Assembly: GCA_030835125.1 (NCBI GenBank)
Contig: JAUQWM010000040.1
Coordinates: 1-64,000 of the forward strand
Length of the DNA: 64,000 nucleotides
Source: Gemmatimonadaceae bacterium
GTDB lineage: Bacteria; Gemmatimonadota; Gemmatimonadetes; Gemmatimonadales; Gemmatimonadaceae
Direction: 5' to 3'
Below, piece by piece: positions 61,427 through 64,000 of this stretch (position 1 is the stretch's first letter; each line of letters starts with the position of its first letter). The position numbers were made by a program, and so were the translations under genes. Below the pieces are notes generated by a model, which had not been told where the DNA came from, did no database searches, and saw only the letters and a list, made by a program, of their open reading frames with translations.

Positions 61427-61714
61427 ATGACCACCCAACGCCGGACCATGATCGAGCACCGCACCACGCTGGAGCCGGCGCGCGTGCTCGAGGCGGCCGT
61501 CGCCTTCTTTTCGCGCCGCAACAGCCTCTATGCGGCGTTCGTGGAGCAGGTCAGCCCGACCCACGTGAGCCTGCGGGGACAGGGCGGCGAGGAGATCGTC
61601 ATCGCCGCGACCCCGGCGGGCGGGCACACGCTGGTGACGGGTTCGTCCTACCTCTTCGACGCGCAGGTGTCCCGCTTCCTGGCGACGCTGCCGCCGGCGG
61701 GAGCCATCGCGTGA
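61427..61714 (+). CDS. Small conserved-looking protein of unknown function
   Basis: 95 aa, not recognised. Predicted N-terminal helix (LEPARVLEAAVAFFSRRN) then beta strands (YAAFVEQVSPTHVSLRGQGG, EIVIAATPAGGHTLVTG). Its TGA overlaps the GTG of the next small gene, so the two are coupled and probably belong with the MoxR/DUF58 genes. Confidence 0.65.
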   Translation: MTTQRRTMIEHRTTLEPARVLEAAVAFFSRRNSLYAAFVEQVSPTHVSLRGQGGEEIVIAATPAGGHTLVTGSSYLFDAQVSRFLATLPPAGAIA

Positions 61715-62040
61715 GCGCCGCCGCGCCGTTCGTCGCGCAGCTCCGCTCCCGTCCCGGGGTCATTCGGCTGGGCACCGCGGGCGCGCCCGTCATCACCGTC
61801 CGGGTGCAGGTCCCCGAGGTGTGGGATACCGTCCGTGTCGATGCGCCCCCCGACACCGCCGTGCAGGCCGTGAAACAGCGCGCCCTCGAGGCGCTCACCG
61901 GTGAATCCGACCCGTCGGCATGGGTCGTCAAGCTGCGCGGCTTCGAGGTGCTGGACGAGTCGGCCTCGCTGTCCGCCGCAGGCGCCGTGAACGGGTCCAC
62001 GTTGCTCGTCACCGCCCGGCGCCGCCGGCCGGTCCGCTGA
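61711..62040 (+). CDS. Small protein with ubiquitin-like (beta-grasp) features
   Basis: 109 aa. The central part VRVQVPEVWDTVRVDAPPDTAVQAVKQRALEAL and the late DESASLSAAGAVNGSTLLV resemble the beta-grasp fold of ubiquitin-like proteins such as YukD (in part TVQAVKQRALEAL-type helix). There is no C-terminal di-Gly; it ends Arg-rich. GTG start overlaps the preceding stop. It lies between the coupled 95-aa gene and moxR. Function unknown. Confidence 0.6.
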   Translation: MSAAAPFVAQLRSRPGVIRLGTAGAPVITVRVQVPEVWDTVRVDAPPDTAVQAVKQRALEALTGESDPSAWVVKLRGFEVLDESASLSAAGAVNGSTLLVTARRRRPVR

Positions 62041-63068
62041 GCGCGCCGCGTCCCCTGCGGCCGCAGCCTGACGAGTCGGGCGGTCGCGCAGCCCTCGTCG
62101 CCGCCGCCGTGCGGCTGCGGTCCGAGGTCGGGCGCCGGATCGTCGGGCAGCAGAACGCACTGGACGAGATCCTCATCGCCTTGATGGCGGGCGGCCATGC
62201 CCTGCTCGTGGGCGTGCCGGGCCTGGCCAAGACGCTGATGATCCGGTCAGTCGCGGAGGCGTTCCATCTCGACTTCCGGCGGATCCAGTTCACGCCCGAC
62301 CTGGTCCCCAGCGACATCACCGGCACCGAGATCCTCGAGGAAGACTCCGCGTCCGGCGCGCGGAGCTTCCGCTTCGTCCGCGGACCGGTGTTCGCGAACA
62401 TCGTGCTGGCCGACGAGATCAACCGCGCCCCGCCGCGCACGCAGGCGGCCCTGCTCGAGGCGATGCAGGAGCACCGCGTCACCGCCGCGGGCGAGACCAT
62501 GGCCCTCCCGGAGCCGTTCTTCGTGCTGGCGACGCAGAACCCCATCGAGCAGGAGGGCACCTACCCGCTGCCCGAGGCGCAGCTCGACCGGTTCCTGTTC
62601 GATATCCGGCTCGGGTACCCGGGCGCGGCGGATGAGGTGGAGATCCTGCGCGCGACGACGGGCAACACGACGGTCGCGCTCGAGGCGGTGCTCGATGCGC
62701 GGCAGGCGCTGGATCTCCAGCGCCTGACGCGCGACGTCGCCTGTGCCGAGCCGGCGCTCCGCTACGCGGCGTCCCTTGCCCGCGCGACCCGGCCGGACGA
62801 CCCGTCGGCCACGCCACTCGTCAGGCGGTACGTGCGCTGGGGGGCCGGGCCCCGCGCCGGACAGGCGCTCATCCTCGGCGCCAAGGCGAACGCACTGCTC
62901 TCCGGCCGACTGCACGTCGCGCCGGAAGACATCCGTCGCGTCGCCCCGCCGGTGCTGCGGCACCGCGTCCTGCCGAACTTTGCCGCCGAGGGCGAGGGTA
63001 TCACCGCTGACCGGATCGTCGAGGACGTGCTGGCGAGTGTCGGCGAGCCGCGGAGCGGGATCCTCTAG
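62037..63068 (+). CDS. MoxR-family AAA ATPase
   Basis: MoxR ATPase (343 aa from this start), thought to act as a chaperone for metal or complex insertion together with a DUF58/VWA partner. Walker A GVPGLAKT at 59-66, Walker B VLADEINRAPP, and GTYPLPEAQLDRF are present. The start is uncertain: a CTG at 62037 overlaps the preceding TGA and keeps the usual N-terminal helix; GTG 62109 is an alternative. The DUF58 gene follows after a heptad array. Confidence 0.9.
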   Translation: MSAPRPLRPQPDESGGRAALVAAAVRLRSEVGRRIVGQQNALDEILIALMAGGHALLVGVPGLAKTLMIRSVAEAFHLDFRRIQFTPDLVPSDITGTEILEEDSASGARSFRFVRGPVFANIVLADEINRAPPRTQAALLEAMQEHRVTAAGETMALPEPFFVLATQNPIEQEGTYPLPEAQLDRFLFDIRLGYPGAADEVEILRATTGNTTVALEAVLDARQALDLQRLTRDVACAEPALRYAASLARATRPDDPSATPLVRRYVRWGAGPRAGQALILGAKANALLSGRLHVAPEDIRRVAPPVLRHRVLPNFAAEGEGITADRIVEDVLASVGEPRSGIL

Positions 63069-63075
63069 GTTCCAG

Positions 63076-63178
63076 GCATCAGGCATCGGGCATCATCGGG
63101 CATCAGGCATCAGGCATCAGGCATCATCGGGCATCAGGCATCATCGGGCATCAGGCATCAGGCATCATCGGGCATCGG
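63076..63178. repeat. Long heptad array, GCATCAG/GCATCGG with 10-bp units
   Basis: GCATCAG and GCATCGG 7-mers alternate with the 10-mer GCATCATCGG (four copies, at 63090, 63121, 63138 and 63162). It starts 7 bp after the moxR stop and ends at the GTG start of the DUF58 gene. Confidence 0.95.
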
Positions 63179-63179
63179 C

Positions 63180-64000
63180 GTGCCGACCCTCTTTGACTCT
63201 CTCCGCGGCCTGACGTGGCCGGCACGGCGCCGCGCGCTGGGCGTCCTGCCGGGCACGCATCTGTCACGCCTGCGCGGCACGGCGCCCGAGCTGTCGGAGT
63301 ATCGGTTGTACCGGCAGGGGGACGATCCCCGGCAGCTCGACTGGAAGCTTCTGGCGCGCAGCGACCGGGCCTACATCCGTCTGGCCGAGGATCGTTCGCT
63401 GCTTGCGACCTGGTTTGTCGTCGACGCATCGGCCTCGATGGCCTGGCCGGAGGCGACACTCGCGAAGTGGCGGACCGCCGTGGCCCTCACCCTGGGCCTC
63501 GCGTCCGTGGCGCTTGGTGCCGGTGATCCGGTGGGGCTGGTGGTGGCGCACCACTCGCACGCGCGGCTCGCGGCCCGGTCGAGGCGGGGCACGCTCCGGG
63601 AGATGGTGACGATGCTCGAGTCGCTCGCGCCCGCCGGCGCCGTGCCGCTCGCCCCGTTGCTGGCCGATGCGCGGCCCGGCGTACGGGTCGTCGTCGTCAG
63701 CGACTTTCTTGGCGACGAGGCGGAGGTCCGGTCGGCGGGACGCGCGCTCATGGCTGGTCACTGCGACCTGCATGCCGTCCACGTGGTGGCCGCCGAGGAA
63801 CTCGACCCGCCGACGCGGCCGATCCGGGCCGTCGATCCCGAGTCCGACCGCATCGCCCGGCCGTTCGACGAGACCATGCGCACGGCGTATGACGCCCGTT
63901 TCGCGGAATGGCGGCGCGACACCGCCACCGCCTGGCGGCACGCGGGGGCGACGTGGACCACCGTCTCGACGGCCGACGACCCGGCGCTGGCGGTGCGGCG
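63180..64000 (+). CDS. DUF58-family protein, VWA-like (partial)
   Basis: Runs off the window end (273 codons visible). GTG start right behind the GCATCAG array, then VPTLFDSLRGLTW. SEYRLYRQGDDPRQLDWKL is the DUF58 signature and VVDASASMAW the VWA metal-site region. Typical partner of MoxR in an operon, with a proposed role in assembling surface or metal complexes. No ribosome binding site is present. Confidence 0.9.
   Translation, partial: MPTLFDSLRGLTWPARRRALGVLPGTHLSRLRGTAPELSEYRLYRQGDDPRQLDWKLLARSDRAYIRLAEDRSLLATWFVVDASASMAWPEATLAKWRTAVALTLGLASVALGAGDPVGLVVAHHSHARLAARSRRGTLREMVTMLESLAPAGAVPLAPLLADARPGVRVVVVSDFLGDEAEVRSAGRALMAGHCDLHAVHVVAAEELDPPTRPIRAVDPESDRIARPFDETMRTAYDARFAEWRRDTATAWRHAGATWTTVSTADDPALAVR

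Overview
The window is GC-rich, densely coded bacterial DNA that most likely comes from a member of the Gemmatimonadota. This is inferred from the style of the ribosomal proteins, an EF-Tu with an unusual switch I, many secreted peptidases and a lasso-type RiPP locus; no 16S gene is present to confirm it. No tRNA, rRNA, IS element or CRISPR array was found.

Layout. 57-6927: secreted M28 and S9 peptidases and a creatininase-family amidohydrolase. 7066-7925: rpsL-rpsG, the start of the str operon, behind a good promoter. 7972-18910: an 11-kb lasso-peptide type RiPP cluster on the same strand, starting 46 bp after rpsG. It holds two cyclases, two precursors, two PqqD-like recognition proteins, one B2 leader protease, two HPr-kinase-like enzymes, a nucleotidyltransferase and an ABC exporter. 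19403-36014: the rest of the str operon (fusA, tuf) joined to S10 and spc genes (rpsJ to secY), then adk and map. The infA-rpmJ-rpsM-rpsK-rpsD-rpoA-rplQ block that often follows is absent. 36075-46918: a regulatory-domain surface protein, a VapBC-type toxin-antitoxin pair, an ankyrin protein, ftcD, suhB, trpS, a 2-hydroxyacid dehydrogenase, a PilT-type ATPase, a DapA-family lyase and a DUF456 membrane protein. 47183-51008: purA, a YpdA/Bdr-like reductase and glycyl-tRNA synthetase. 51310-57731: a very large lipoprotein with Ig-like and RCC1-like repeats, facing a sigma/anti-sigma pair and an unknown gene. 57939-64000: an M20 peptidase, SDR, GAF histidine kinase, two small proteins, MoxR ATPase and a DUF58 protein cut by the window end.

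Two things stand out. First, the RiPP cluster interrupts the str operon between rpsG and fusA, with no clear promoter of its own at its front, so ribosomal transcription may feed it. Its two precursors share an almost identical leader but have unrelated cores. One core fits a lasso ring (Ala1 to Asp8, or Asp7); the other has no acidic residue where a ring acceptor should be. Each precursor gene is followed by a terminator-like hairpin. Second, at least 18 intergenic sites hold tandem repeats with a period of exactly 7 bp. They use a small vocabulary of words (GCATCAG, GAGTCAC, CATCTCC, GACCCTC, CTCAACT, CCTCTGA and relatives). Several are built as a tandem array followed by its reverse complement, giving large hairpins. 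They often abut a stop or start codon, and the genes behind them mostly lack a Shine-Dalgarno sequence. None lies inside the RiPP cluster. They resemble the heptanucleotide STRR repeats of cyanobacteria, but I know of no description of them in this kind of organism.
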